Shown piece after piece: positions 52,299 through 61,127 of a stretch of DNA of 64,000 nt. Under the pieces are notes generated by a model. It had not been told where the DNA came from. It saw nothing but the letters and a program-made list of their open reading frames with translations, and did no database searches. The position numbers and the translations under genes are program-made. Location of the stretch: assembly GCF_000739735.1 (NCBI RefSeq), contig NZ_BBJF01000005.1:1-64000 (forward strand). The letters are read 5' to 3'. Numbering within the stretch: the first letter of the stretch is position 1; the number at the start of each line of letters is the position of its first letter. The DNA comes from Paraburkholderia ginsengisoli NBRC 100965. GTDB lineage: Bacteria > Pseudomonadota > Gammaproteobacteria > Burkholderiales > Burkholderiaceae.

Positions 52299-53690
52299 TC
52301 AGTGCGCGGCATACGGCTTATACGTTCCGGTCAGCGACTTCAGGAACGCGACCAGCGCATCCACATCCGCATCGGGCAACTCTTTACCGGTTTGGTATTT
52401 GAGCATCACGCGCACTGCTTCATTCAGATCGCCCGTACTGCCGTCGTGGAAGTAGGGGGCGGTCAGTTCCACGTTGCGCAAGGTTGGAGTCTTGAAGCGA
52501 TAACGGTCCCGCTCGTCGCCCGTGGCGCTCAAACGACCGTTGTCCGCGGCGGTCAGCGCGGTGCCACGGTCATGGAAGTAGTCGCCCTTCAGCCCCATCA
52601 TCTCGAACGACTGGCCGCCCAGATTCTGACCGACGTGGCAGGTGGCGCAACGGTTCGTCTTGAACAATTCATAGCCGCGCAATTCCACCGCGTTCAATGC
52701 CGTTTTCTTTCCTCTCAGATACGCGTCGAAACGGCTCGGTGTAATGAGCGTCTTTTCGAATTCGGCGATTGCGTCCGTGATAGCGGCGCCCGAATAACCG
52801 TCGGGATAGACCTTGCGAAATGCGTCAGACAGTGACTTATCCTGTTCGAGCTTGGCGATGATTTGCGCCCACGATGTCGACGCCATTTCTATCGGATTGA
52901 GCGGCGGTCCCCCCGCCTGTTCCTGCAGCGTGCCCGCGCGGCCGTCCCAGAACTGCCGGTGATTAAGCGCCGCATTGAAGACGGTCGGCGCATTGATGGG
53001 TCCGACCTGAGCGCCGACACCGAGCGAGGTCTTCAACCCGTCGACGCCGCCTTTGGACAGCTTATGGCAACTCGCGCACGACACCGTGTTGTCCGCCGAG
53101 AGTCGCGGATCATGAAACAACCGTTCGCCCAAGGCAACTTTGCGCGACTCGACGGGAATCGACGCGGGTAACGGCTGGACCGGCTCGTTCGAAAATTCGG
53201 CTGCAACATCGGCGCTCGCGTAATGAGTCTGACGCTGCTTGCCGATCCACGCCAGCAGCAACGCGCGATCCGCGTTTGACAGCGCGGCATTCCAATGCAC
53301 CGCGCGAAACCGCAACGGCGGCATGGAATTGTCTTTGACGACCGCTTCGAGTTTCGCGAGATCCGCTTCAGGCGCGGGTGTGCCGTTTTGCAGGCTTGCG
53401 AACAACGCGTCGATCTGGAAGGCTTTCGAGCCTGCCTCGACATCGTAAGCGGACAACTGACTGATGCCGGGCAGGCGTGCATAACCCGGCAGCTTCTGCG
53501 TGCTGGCATGACAGTAGTAACAGGCGCGTTCATCCAGCAGCGTTCTGATACGGCCGTTCTCGACCGACCACGAGGTCCGCTGCGCGGACTGCGCCGCGTA
53601 TGCTCTGTCGTGATACCAGGCGTAGCCGGACAGGGCGAAGTACCCCGAAGCGACAACACCGCCTGCCGCCAACAAAAACTTCTTCAGCAT
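52299..53690 (-). CDS. Tri-haem cytochrome c peroxidase (YhjA-like)
   Basis: A 463-residue c-type cytochrome. Three haem motifs are seen: CYYCH at 57-61, CASCH at 205-209 and CATCH at 348-352. The last two belong to a bacterial di-haem peroxidase core (FWDGRAGTLQEQAGGPPLNPIEM; TPTLRNVELTAPYFHDGS), the first to an added N-terminal domain as in E. coli YhjA, a quinol-dependent peroxidase. Residues 1-27 form an uncleaved or signal-anchor segment (FLLAAGGVVASGYFALSGYAW). It should reduce hydrogen peroxide in the periplasm. ATG at 53690 follows GAGAGG by six bases; a GTG two codons earlier is possible. Confidence 0.92.
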   Translation of the reverse strand: MLKKFLLAAGGVVASGYFALSGYAWYHDRAYAAQSAQRTSWSVENGRIRTLLDERACYYCHASTQKLPGYARLPGISQLSAYDVEAGSKAFQIDALFASLQNGTPAPEADLAKLEAVVKDNSMPPLRFRAVHWNAALSNADRALLLAWIGKQRQTHYASADVAAEFSNEPVQPLPASIPVESRKVALGERLFHDPRLSADNTVSCASCHKLSKGGVDGLKTSLGVGAQVGPINAPTVFNAALNHRQFWDGRAGTLQEQAGGPPLNPIEMASTSWAQIIAKLEQDKSLSDAFRKVYPDGYSGAAITDAIAEFEKTLITPSRFDAYLRGKKTALNAVELRGYELFKTNRCATCHVGQNLGGQSFEMMGLKGDYFHDRGTALTAADNGRLSATGDERDRYRFKTPTLRNVELTAPYFHDGSTGDLNEAVRVMLKYQTGKELPDADVDALVAFLKSLTGTYKPYAAH

Positions 53691-53760
53691 GCACACCTCT
53701 CCCCATTTCGAATATTCGCTCGACGCCGTGGCGTCCGAGGAGGGGAGTCTGGCGACGGGA

Positions 53761-53792
53761 AAGAAAAAGCGCCCTGATCTGAATCAGGGCGC
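53761..53792 (-). terminator. Strong Rho-independent terminator
   Basis: A perfect 10-bp stem GCGCCCTGAT/ATCAGGGCGC with a four-base loop (53769-53792) is followed on the minus strand by TTTTTCTTT. It ends the transcript that carries the DUF4148 gene and the small peptide frame, and isolates the peroxidase gene downstream. Confidence 0.88.
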
Positions 53793-53897
53793 CTCTATTC
53801 ATGGGACTTTTCCCAGGCGAGACACATGGCCGCAGCCAGTCGCCGCGCTACGTCATGTGCTTCGCAAGTCTAACGACGCATTGAAGCTGACGCGGCC

Positions 53898-53972
53898 TTA
53901 GTGTTGGGGCGCGCGATACGGCGTCCACACCGGGGTGTCGGTATCCCAGTTGTCCAGTTCGGATGGTGTCAT
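53898..53972 (-). CDS. Probable 24-residue peptide
   Basis: A short frame that would be missed by normal length cut-offs. ATG is preceded by AAGGAG with a six-base spacer, an ideal ribosome-binding site. The peptide starts MTPSELDNWDTDTP and ends VWTPYRAPQH; it has two Trp, one Tyr, four acidic residues and four Pro, no signal peptide and no Cys. It lies 84 bases downstream of the DUF4148 stop and about 105 bases before a strong terminator on the same strand, so it would be translated from the end of that transcript. Function unknown: small regulatory protein, leader peptide or modified-peptide precursor are all open. No maturase gene is adjacent. Confidence 0.5.
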   Translation of the reverse strand: MTPSELDNWDTDTPVWTPYRAPQH

Positions 53973-54056
53973 GATGTGCTCCTTTTTGAAGAGTGCATGG
54001 GTGACGCCGCAATGACTATTTCTTTTGGAAACCGAATCATTGCTGCGCCTTCTGAT

Positions 54057-54368
54057 TTACTGACCCTTGGCGACGCGGGTAACGTCGCCGCTCGTGCCTT
54101 CCTGCAAGGCGATGCGCGCGGCCTGCGTCTGGCCGATCAAGCCTTTGTTCGGATAGCTGGTGCGATTCAGTGCGGGCAATGAGCCGTCACGATAAGCCGC
54201 GACCAGTTCCGCCTTCACTTCGGCGCGCGTCTTTGTACTTGTGCTCGGCGTGGGTTGCGTTTCATAAGTGCCGGCGCGGCCGATGCCGCCACCGCCATTG
54301 CCTTGCGCGAATACTGGCGCGGTTGCGAGCAGCGAAAGAGCGAGGCCTGCGAGAAGATTGCGTTTCAT
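54057..54368 (-). CDS. DUF4148 family secreted protein
   Basis: A 103-residue exported protein with signal peptide MKRNLLAGLALSLLATAPVFA. The family core is KTRAEVKAELVAAYRDGSLPALNRTSYPNKGL, split near residue 60, followed by GQTQAARIALQEG. A Gly-rich segment (GNGGGGIGRAG) follows the signal. It is paralogous to the DUF4148 protein at 12.1-12.4 kb. The transcript continues past it to a small peptide frame and a terminator at 53.77 kb. Function unknown. Confidence 0.88.
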   Translation of the reverse strand: MKRNLLAGLALSLLATAPVFAQGNGGGGIGRAGTYETQPTPSTSTKTRAEVKAELVAAYRDGSLPALNRTSYPNKGLIGQTQAARIALQEGTSGDVTRVAKGQ

Positions 54369-54510
54369 GATTCACTCCTGTCGATTCATTTGCAGCGCGA
54401 GGGGCGCCGCGACAGGGTGAAATGTAGACTTTGAGCGAGCGCGGATAAATCGCACTTTCGCGAAATGAATTGTCGCGATTCCGGAACAATCGCGCTACAG
54501 GCTCGACGGA

Positions 54511-54541
54511 ATAAAAAAACCGCGGCATTAGAGCCGCGGTT
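54511..54541 (-). terminator. Rho-independent terminator of ceoR-type gene
   Basis: AACCGCGGC (54518-54526) pairs with GCCGCGGTT (54533-54541) around a six-base loop; on the minus strand it is followed by TTTTTTATT. It lies 45 bases past the LysR gene stop. Confidence 0.85.
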
Positions 54542-54585
54542 GGAATTCAGTGTTCCAGATTCCGTACTTCAAATGGAATCGCCTA

Positions 54586-55590
54586 TTACGCGACCCATTC
54601 GGTAATGACCGGTGTGTCGAGCATCGGGGCGGACTCGCGTTCTTCGAATGTGCGCTTCGTGCACGTTGCGTCGAGACTGCCGCGTCCGCTCAGCAACGGG
54701 CAACGGTCGAACAGCTCCGCGATCCAGTCTACGAAAACACGGACTTTCGGCGACAGATGACGACTGTGCGGATAGACTGCGGAAATCGGCATCGGCAAAG
54801 GCTTCAGTTCCGGCAACACTTCCACCAGTTGGCCCGAGCGCAGATGCGGCAGCACCATGAAGAGCGCCGGCTGAATCAGGCCGAAGCCTTCGAGCCCGCA
54901 GGTCACGTAGGCGTCAGCGTCGTTCACCGACACGATGCCCTTCATCTTCACTTCGATTTCTTTGCCATCGACCATGAAGGCCCAATCGATCGTGCGTCCC
55001 GTGCGGCTCGAAAAGTAATTGACTGCTTTGTGATTCTCCAGGTCTTCGAGCGAAGCGGGCATCCCCGCGCGCTGAAGATAGTCGGGCGCGGCGCAAGTCA
55101 CGCCCTCGAACAGACCGATGCGCCGCGCGACCAGCGACGAATCCTGTAGCGCGCCGACCCGCACCACGCAATCCACGCCTTCCTGCAACAGATCGACCGG
55201 CCGGTCAGACAGGCCGAGTTGCAGATCGATGTCCGGATAGCGCGTGTGGAATTCACACAGCGAAGGAATCACGAGCAGACGGCCGATCGATCCCGGCATG
55301 TCGATGCGCAATTTACCGTGCGGCTTTTTATTGCCGCTCTGAAAACTGGCTTCGGTCTCTTCGACGTCGGCGAGGATGCGCACGCAGCGTTCGTAGTACG
55401 CGGCGCCGTCCGGCGTGAGCGACAGACGCCGAGTGGTCCGGTGCATCAGACGCGTGCCGAGAAACGCTTCGAGGTTCTGAATAATCGTGGTGACAGATGC
55501 GCGCGGCAGATCGAGCGTTTCCGCTGCGCGGGTAAAGCTGTTGGTGTCGACGACGCGCGTGAACACTTGCATGGCCTGAAGCCGGTCCAT
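54586..55590 (-). CDS. ceoR: LysR-family regulator of the efflux operon (CeoR-like)
   Basis: A 334-residue LysR-type regulator. HTH at about 1-60 (MDRLQAMQVFTRVVDTNSFTRAAETLDLPRASVTTIIQNLE split in two), effector domain 90-300 with RVGALQDSSLVARRIG. The C-terminal 30 residues extend beyond most LysR proteins. ATG at 55590 follows GAGG. It diverges from an esterase/RND efflux operon arranged as in Burkholderia cenocepacia ceoR/llpE-ceoA-ceoB-opcM, where CeoR controls salicylate-inducible efflux of chloramphenicol, trimethoprim and fluoroquinolones. The name rests on this arrangement and on domain type. Confidence 0.8.
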   Translation of the reverse strand: MDRLQAMQVFTRVVDTNSFTRAAETLDLPRASVTTIIQNLEAFLGTRLMHRTTRRLSLTPDGAAYYERCVRILADVEETEASFQSGNKKPHGKLRIDMPGSIGRLLVIPSLCEFHTRYPDIDLQLGLSDRPVDLLQEGVDCVVRVGALQDSSLVARRIGLFEGVTCAAPDYLQRAGMPASLEDLENHKAVNYFSSRTGRTIDWAFMVDGKEIEVKMKGIVSVNDADAYVTCGLEGFGLIQPALFMVLPHLRSGQLVEVLPELKPLPMPISAVYPHSRHLSPKVRVFVDWIAELFDRCPLLSGRGSLDATCTKRTFEERESAPMLDTPVITEWVA

Positions 55591-55641
55591 TGCAAACCTC
55601 CAGAAGGGCGGGCGCACCGGGCGGAAAGTGAATCCGCGGAG

Positions 55642-55657
55642 CAATCGCATTCGATTG
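55642..55657. promoter_or_regulatory. Candidate LysR-type operator in ceoR-llpE intergenic region
   Basis: CAATCG-CATT-CGATTG is a perfect inverted repeat in the 172-base divergent spacer, containing ATC-N6-GAT. It lies 51 bases upstream of the LysR start and about 105 upstream of the esterase-like gene. Confidence 0.4.
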
Positions 55658-55762
55658 TTCAGGGGCACCGAATTGTGTTGCCGGATTATAGGCATTTATT
55701 TACGACTCTGCCGAACCCACAATTCGCACCATCGAAAGTTCTTGCGCATTGCGCGGCCCGAC

Positions 55763-56617
55763 ATGGATGCATTTAAACCGTCGTACTCCTTCGCCCCCGC
55801 CGACAGCAGCCCGGCAGCGGCAGACAGCACGGCACTCGACATCACCGACGTACAGATCGAAGGACACGCGCAGGACATCACGTTGCGTTTGTACCGGCAG
55901 GCGAAGAAGACCGCACTGCCGGTATTGCTTTATTTCCACGGCGGCGGCTTTACGAAGGGCTCGATTGAACAGGCCGACTTCGCCGCCCGTTATTTCGCAG
56001 AACACTTACCGGCACTGGTCGTGTCGGTTGGTTATTCGCTCGCGCCGCAGTTTCCGTTTCCCGCCGCGCCCGAAGACGCGCACCGCGCGGCGTTGTGGGT
56101 GCAGACGCGGGCGCGTGCGTTTGGCGGCAATAGCAGAAAGGTTGGCGTGGCCGGCCACGATGCGGGCGGGCAGTTGGCCAACTGTCTCGCGTTCATCGCG
56201 CGGGATCGCGGCGACGTGCGGATTTCCGCGCAGGCGTTGTTCGGACCGATGCTCGATCCGAGCCTCACGCGTCTGGGCGACGAAAAGCGCCTGGGCTCCG
56301 ACATCACCGCGAAAGAGTGCGCTGCGTGTTATCGCGCGTATCTGCCGCAAGCGTCGCAACGCATGCACCCGTATGCCGCGCCGCTCGAATCGGCGCGGCT
56401 TGCGGGGTTGCCGGCCACGCTGATCGCGACCGCGCAAAACGACGTGCTGCATGTGGAAGCGGAGAAATACGCGAGCAGTCTGATCGACGCGGGAGTGCTG
56501 ACCCAGGTGGTCCGCTATCCGAGCGTTTCGCACGCCGCGTTGGCCGATCATCCGCCCGCTTTGCAGGAAGCGGTGCGATTTTTTCAGTGGCGCTTCGATG
56601 CGCGCGCCCATCGATAA
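55763..56617 (+). CDS. llpE: Alpha/beta hydrolase-fold protein, LlpE-like, nucleophile replaced by Asp
   Basis: A 284-residue HSL-type alpha/beta hydrolase heading the efflux operon, the position of llpE (lipase-like) in the ceo locus. The HGGG oxyanion motif is at 59-62, and acid Asp227 (ATAQNDVLH) and His257 (VSHAAL) are kept. The nucleophile elbow, normally GDSAGG, reads GHDAGG (131-136), so Asp133 stands where Ser should be. Serine-esterase activity is therefore doubtful; an Asp nucleophile, as in dehalogenases or epoxide hydrolases, or loss of catalysis are alternatives. It lies 34 bases before the adaptor gene. Its role in efflux is unknown. Confidence 0.82.
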   Translation: MDAFKPSYSFAPADSSPAAADSTALDITDVQIEGHAQDITLRLYRQAKKTALPVLLYFHGGGFTKGSIEQADFAARYFAEHLPALVVSVGYSLAPQFPFPAAPEDAHRAALWVQTRARAFGGNSRKVGVAGHDAGGQLANCLAFIARDRGDVRISAQALFGPMLDPSLTRLGDEKRLGSDITAKECAACYRAYLPQASQRMHPYAAPLESARLAGLPATLIATAQNDVLHVEAEKYASSLIDAGVLTQVVRYPSVSHAALADHPPALQEAVRFFQWRFDARAHR

Positions 56618-56651
56618 ACAGAAATTCAATCAACGATACCGGGAGCTTCTC

Positions 56652-57872
56652 ATGACTATTCTTCCTCTTTCCCGCCGCCGCGTGGCGATTGCCGCGCTAG
56701 TGGTCATCGCCGTCGCCGGGCTCGGCACTTTCGGCGCGATCCGCGTGGATGCGAGTTCGCCCGCCGCGCCGACCATCGTGCCGGAAGTCGATGTCGCCAC
56801 CGTGGTGCAAAAAACGATCACCGACTGGCAGAGTTATTCGGGCCGTCTCGAAGCGGTCGAAAAAGTGGACGTGCGTTCGCAGGTGCCGGGCACGATCGTG
56901 TCGGTCAACTTCAAGGACGGCGCGCTCGTGAAGAAGGGCGACACGCTGTTCGTGATCGATCCGCGTCCGTATGCGGCCGAAGTGGATCGCGCCGAAGCGC
57001 AGCTCGCGGCTGCGCAGGCCCGCACCGGCTACACGCAAAGCGACTGGGAGCGCGCGCAACGCCTGATCGCCGACAACGCAATTGCGAAGCGCGACTACGA
57101 CGAGAAGCAGAACGCCGCACGCGAGGCGAGCGCAAACCTGAAGGCCGCGCAAGCCGCGCTCGAAACCGCGCGCATCAATCTCGGCTACACGAAGATCGTG
57201 GCGCCCGTGGCCGGCCGCGTATCGCGCGCGGAAATCACGGTGGGCAACGTGGTGTCGGCGGGCGCGAGTTCGGCGCCGCTGACCACGCTGGTGTCGGTGT
57301 CGCCGATCTACGCATCGTTCGACGCGGACGAACAGACCTATCTGCAATACCTGAGCCGCGCGAAAGACGGCAGCAAGGTGCCGGTGGAACTCGGCCTCGC
57401 CGATGAAAGCGGCTACTCGCGCAGCGGCACGATCGAGTCGGTCGACAACCGGCTCGACACGTCGTCCGGCACGATCCGGGTGCGCGCGCGTTTCGATAAC
57501 CAGGACGGTGCATTGATTCCCGGTTTGTACGCACGCGTGAAAGTGGGCGGCAGCGAGCCGCATCCGGCGCTGTTGATCGACGACGCGGCGGTCGGCACCG
57601 ACCAGGACAAGAAGTTCGTGCTGGTGGTCGATCAGGGCAATCACGTCGTGTACCGAGAGGTGTCGGTGGGCGGCATGCAGGGCAACCTGCGCGTCGTCAA
57701 GGACGGGCTGAAGCCGACCGACCGCATCGTCGTCAACGGTATTCAGCGCATACGTCCGGGCGATTCCGTGCGCGCGCACATGGTGCCGATGACGACCGAC
57801 CAGGACCCGAATAGCGCGCCGCTCGCGCAGACGCAGCCCAAAGCGAGCGCCAAAGCGGACAAGAATTCGTGA
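56652..57872 (+). CDS. ceoA: RND efflux periplasmic adaptor (CeoA-like)
   Basis: A 406-residue membrane-fusion protein of the MexE/AcrA family linking pump and outer-membrane channel. An N-terminal segment (about 11-33) anchors it; unlike AcrA there is no lipobox Cys. Lipoyl halves frame a coiled-coil hairpin (EVDRAEAQLAAAQARTGYTQSDWERAQRL onward, about 110-190), followed by barrel and membrane-proximal domains. GGGAG precedes the ATG. It is the second gene of the llpE-ceoAB-opcM-type operon. Substrates by analogy: chloramphenicol, trimethoprim, fluoroquinolones. Confidence 0.9.
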   Translation: MTILPLSRRRVAIAALVVIAVAGLGTFGAIRVDASSPAAPTIVPEVDVATVVQKTITDWQSYSGRLEAVEKVDVRSQVPGTIVSVNFKDGALVKKGDTLFVIDPRPYAAEVDRAEAQLAAAQARTGYTQSDWERAQRLIADNAIAKRDYDEKQNAAREASANLKAAQAALETARINLGYTKIVAPVAGRVSRAEITVGNVVSAGASSAPLTTLVSVSPIYASFDADEQTYLQYLSRAKDGSKVPVELGLADESGYSRSGTIESVDNRLDTSSGTIRVRARFDNQDGALIPGLYARVKVGGSEPHPALLIDDAAVGTDQDKKFVLVVDQGNHVVYREVSVGGMQGNLRVVKDGLKPTDRIVVNGIQRIRPGDSVRAHMVPMTTDQDPNSAPLAQTQPKASAKADKNS

Positions 57873-57928
57873 GCCCCACGCGCCGCGGCACGCTAGCGCG
57901 GCACTTGCTCCAACGTTAAGAGCTTCCC

Positions 57929-60900
57929 ATGAACATATCCAAATTCTTCATCGATCGACCGATCTTTGCCGGCGTGCTATCGGTATTGATCCTGCTGGGG
58001 GGCATCATTTCGCTCTTCAAGCTGCCTATTTCGGAGTATCCGGAAGTGGTGCCGCCGTCGGTGGTGGTGCACGCGCAGTATCCGGGCGCGAATCCGAAGG
58101 TGATCGCCGAGGCGGTGGCTTCGCCGCTCGAAGAGCAGATCAACGGCGTCGAGAACATGCTGTACATGCAGTCGCAAGCAAATAGCGACGGCAATCTCAC
58201 GCTCACGGTCACGTTCAAGCTCGGCACCAATCCGGACCTCGCGACCCAGCTGGTGCAGAACCGCGTGAACCAGGCGCTGCCGCGTCTGCCGGAAGACGTG
58301 CAACGGCTCGGCGTGACGACCATCAAGAGTTCGCCGACGCTGACGATGGTGGTCCACCTGATCTCGCCGAACAATCGCTACGACATGACGTATCTGCGCA
58401 ATTACGCGCTGCTTAACGTCAAGGACCGGCTTGCGCGAATTCAGGGCGTCGGCGAAGTGCAATTGTGGGGTTCGGGCGACTACGCAATGCGCGTGTGGCT
58501 CGATCCGCAGAAGGTCGCGCAACGCGGTTTGACGGCGACCGAAGTGGTCAACGCGATTCGTGAGCAGAACATTCAGGTGGCGGCCGGTGTAATCGGCGCA
58601 TCGCCTTCGGTGCCGGGCACGCAGTTGCAGTTGTCGGTGAACGCGCGCGGCCGTTTGAAGACCGAGGGCGAATTCGGCGACATCATCGTCAAGACCGCGC
58701 CCGATGGCGGCGTGACGTATCTGCGCGACATCGCGCGGGTCGAACTCGCGGCATCGGAATACGGCCTGCGTTCGTTGCTCGACAACAAACCGGCGGTGGC
58801 GCTCGCGATCAACCAGGCGCCGGGTGCGAACTCGCTGGCGATTTCCGAGCAGGTTCGCGCGGCGATGAAGGAGCTGGCCGAAGACATGCCGGCGGGCGTC
58901 GAATACAAGATCGTCTACGACCCGACGCAATTCGTGCGTTCGAGTATCGAGGCGGTCGTGCATACGCTGCTCGAAGCGATCGCGCTGGTGGTGATCGTCG
59001 TGATCGTGTTCCTGCAAACGTGGCGCGCGTCGATTATTCCGTTGATCGCGGTGCCGGTGTCGATTGTCGGGACTTTCTCGTTGCTGCTCGCGTTCGGCTT
59101 CTCGATCAACGCGTTGTCGTTGTTCGGCATGGTGCTCGCCATCGGGATCGTGGTCGACGATGCGATCGTGGTGGTGGAGAACGTCGAGCGGAACATCGCC
59201 AACGGGTTGAGTGCGCGCGACGCGACGTATAAGGCGATGCAGGAAGTGAGCGGGCCGATCATCGCGATTGCGTTGACGCTGGTCGCCGTGTTCGTGCCGC
59301 TCGCATTCATGACGGGCCTCACGGGTCAGTTCTACAAGCAGTTCGCGATGACCATCGCGATCTCGACGGTGATCTCGGCGTTCAACTCGCTGACCCTGTC
59401 GCCGGCGTTGTCCGCGCTGCTGTTGCGCAGCCACGGTGCGAAGGAGGACTTCCTGACGCGTGCGATGAACCGTGTGCTCGGCGGCTTCTTCAAGCGCTTC
59501 AACAAGGTCTTTCATCGCGGTTCGGAGGCTTATGGCCGTGGCGTGAATGGCGTGCTGCGTCGCAAAGGCGCGATGCTCGTCGTGTACGCGATCCTGCTCG
59601 GCGCAACCGTGCTGATCTCGCGTGTGGTGCCGGGCGGCTTCGTGCCGGCGCAGGACAAGGAGTATCTGATCGCGTTCGCTCAGTTGCCGAATGGCGCGTC
59701 GCTGGATCGCACGGAAAAGGTGATCCGCGATATGAGCGCGGTGGCGTTGAAGCAACCGGGCGTGGAAAGCGCGGTGGCGTTCCCCGGTTTGTCGGTGAAT
59801 GGCTTCACCAATAGTTCGAGCGCGGGCATCGTGTTCGTGACGCTCAAGCCCTTCAAGGAGCGCGGCGACAAGAAGCTCTCCGCCGGTGCGATTGCCGGTG
59901 CGTTGAACCAGCAGTACGGCGCGATCAAGGATTCGTTCGTCGCGGTGTTTCCGCCGCCACCCGTGCTCGGTCTCGGCACGCTCGGCGGTTTCAAGATGCA
60001 GTTGGAGGATCACGGCGCGCTCGGTTACGCGGAACTGAACAAGGCAGCGGAAGCATTCGTGAAGCGCGCGGCGCAAACGCCTGAACTCGGCCCGACCTTC
60101 TCCAGCTATCAGATCAACGTGCCGCAACTGAACGTCGACCTGGATCGCGTGAAGGCCAAGCAACTCGGCGTGCCGGTCACGGACGTGTTCAACACGATGC
60201 AGATCTATCTGGGCTCGCTGTACGTGAACGACTTCAACCGCTTCGGCCGGGTGTATCAGGTACGGGTGCAGGCGGACGCGCCGTTCCGTCAGCGCGCCGA
60301 CGACATCCTGCAACTGAAGACGCGCAACGCGGCGGGCGACATGGTGCCGTTGTCGTCGCTGGTGACGGTGACGCCGACCTATGGTCCGGAAATGGTGGTG
60401 CGCTACAACGGCTACACGGCGGCCGACATCAACGGCGGACCCGCGCCGGGCTTCTCGTCGGGCCAGGCGCAAGCCGCGGCCGAGCGCGTGGCGGCGGAAG
60501 TATTGCCGCGCGGCGTGAAGCTCGAATGGACCGACCTCACCTATCAGCAGATTCTGGCCGGCAATGCAGGCATGTGGGTGTTCCCGATCAGCGTGCTGCT
60601 CGTGTTCCTCGTGCTCGCGGCGTTGTATGAGAGCTTGACCTTGCCGCTCGCGGTGATCCTGATCGTGCCGATGAGCGTGCTGTCCGCGCTGACCGGCGTA
60701 TGGCTCACGGGCGGCGACAACAACATCTTCACGCAGATCGGCTTGATGGTGCTGGTGGGGTTGTCGGCGAAGAACGCGATTCTGATTGTCGAGTTCGCTC
60801 GCGAGCTCGAACACGACGGACACACGCCGCTGTCGGCGGCGATCGAGGCGAGCCGCCTGCGTCTGCGGCCGATTCTGATGACGTCGATCGCATTCATCAT

Positions 60901-61114
60901 GGGTGTGGTGCCGCTGGTGCTGTCGAGCGGGGCCGGGTCGGAGATGCGTCACGCGATGGGTATCGCGGTGTTCTTCGGCATGCTCGGCGTGACGCTGTTC
61001 GGTCTGATGCTGACCCCTGTGTTCTATGTGGTGCTGCGTACGCTCGCGGGTGGGACGATTCACGTCGCGCAGAAAGATTCGCCGCACTATGGCGCGCCGG
61101 TGACGGACGCTTGA
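57929..61114 (+). CDS. ceoB: RND multidrug efflux permease (CeoB-like)
   Basis: A 1061-residue HAE1-type resistance-nodulation-division pump with the usual 12 membrane segments and two large periplasmic loops. The proton-relay aspartate pair is seen in GIVVDDAIVVVENVER (about residues 403-418); the opening MNISKFFIDRPIFAGVLSVLILLGG and PISEYPEVVPP are classic. The closest type is MexF/CeoB (QYPGANPKVIAEAV, PGGFVPAQDKEYLI). It forms a tripartite pump with the adaptor and the outer-membrane factor. The C-terminal 30 residues are hydrophilic. Confidence 0.94.
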   Translation: MNISKFFIDRPIFAGVLSVLILLGGIISLFKLPISEYPEVVPPSVVVHAQYPGANPKVIAEAVASPLEEQINGVENMLYMQSQANSDGNLTLTVTFKLGTNPDLATQLVQNRVNQALPRLPEDVQRLGVTTIKSSPTLTMVVHLISPNNRYDMTYLRNYALLNVKDRLARIQGVGEVQLWGSGDYAMRVWLDPQKVAQRGLTATEVVNAIREQNIQVAAGVIGASPSVPGTQLQLSVNARGRLKTEGEFGDIIVKTAPDGGVTYLRDIARVELAASEYGLRSLLDNKPAVALAINQAPGANSLAISEQVRAAMKELAEDMPAGVEYKIVYDPTQFVRSSIEAVVHTLLEAIALVVIVVIVFLQTWRASIIPLIAVPVSIVGTFSLLLAFGFSINALSLFGMVLAIGIVVDDAIVVVENVERNIANGLSARDATYKAMQEVSGPIIAIALTLVAVFVPLAFMTGLTGQFYKQFAMTIAISTVISAFNSLTLSPALSALLLRSHGAKEDFLTRAMNRVLGGFFKRFNKVFHRGSEAYGRGVNGVLRRKGAMLVVYAILLGATVLISRVVPGGFVPAQDKEYLIAFAQLPNGASLDRTEKVIRDMSAVALKQPGVESAVAFPGLSVNGFTNSSSAGIVFVTLKPFKERGDKKLSAGAIAGALNQQYGAIKDSFVAVFPPPPVLGLGTLGGFKMQLEDHGALGYAELNKAAEAFVKRAAQTPELGPTFSSYQINVPQLNVDLDRVKAKQLGVPVTDVFNTMQIYLGSLYVNDFNRFGRVYQVRVQADAPFRQRADDILQLKTRNAAGDMVPLSSLVTVTPTYGPEMVVRYNGYTAADINGGPAPGFSSGQAQAAAERVAAEVLPRGVKLEWTDLTYQQILAGNAGMWVFPISVLLVFLVLAALYESLTLPLAVILIVPMSVLSALTGVWLTGGDNNIFTQIGLMVLVGLSAKNAILIVEFARELEHDGHTPLSAAIEASRLRLRPILMTSIAFIMGVVPLVLSSGAGSEMRHAMGIAVFFGMLGVTLFGLMLTPVFYVVLRTLAGGTIHVAQKDSPHYGAPVTDA

Positions 61115-61127
61115 GGAGAAAACAATA

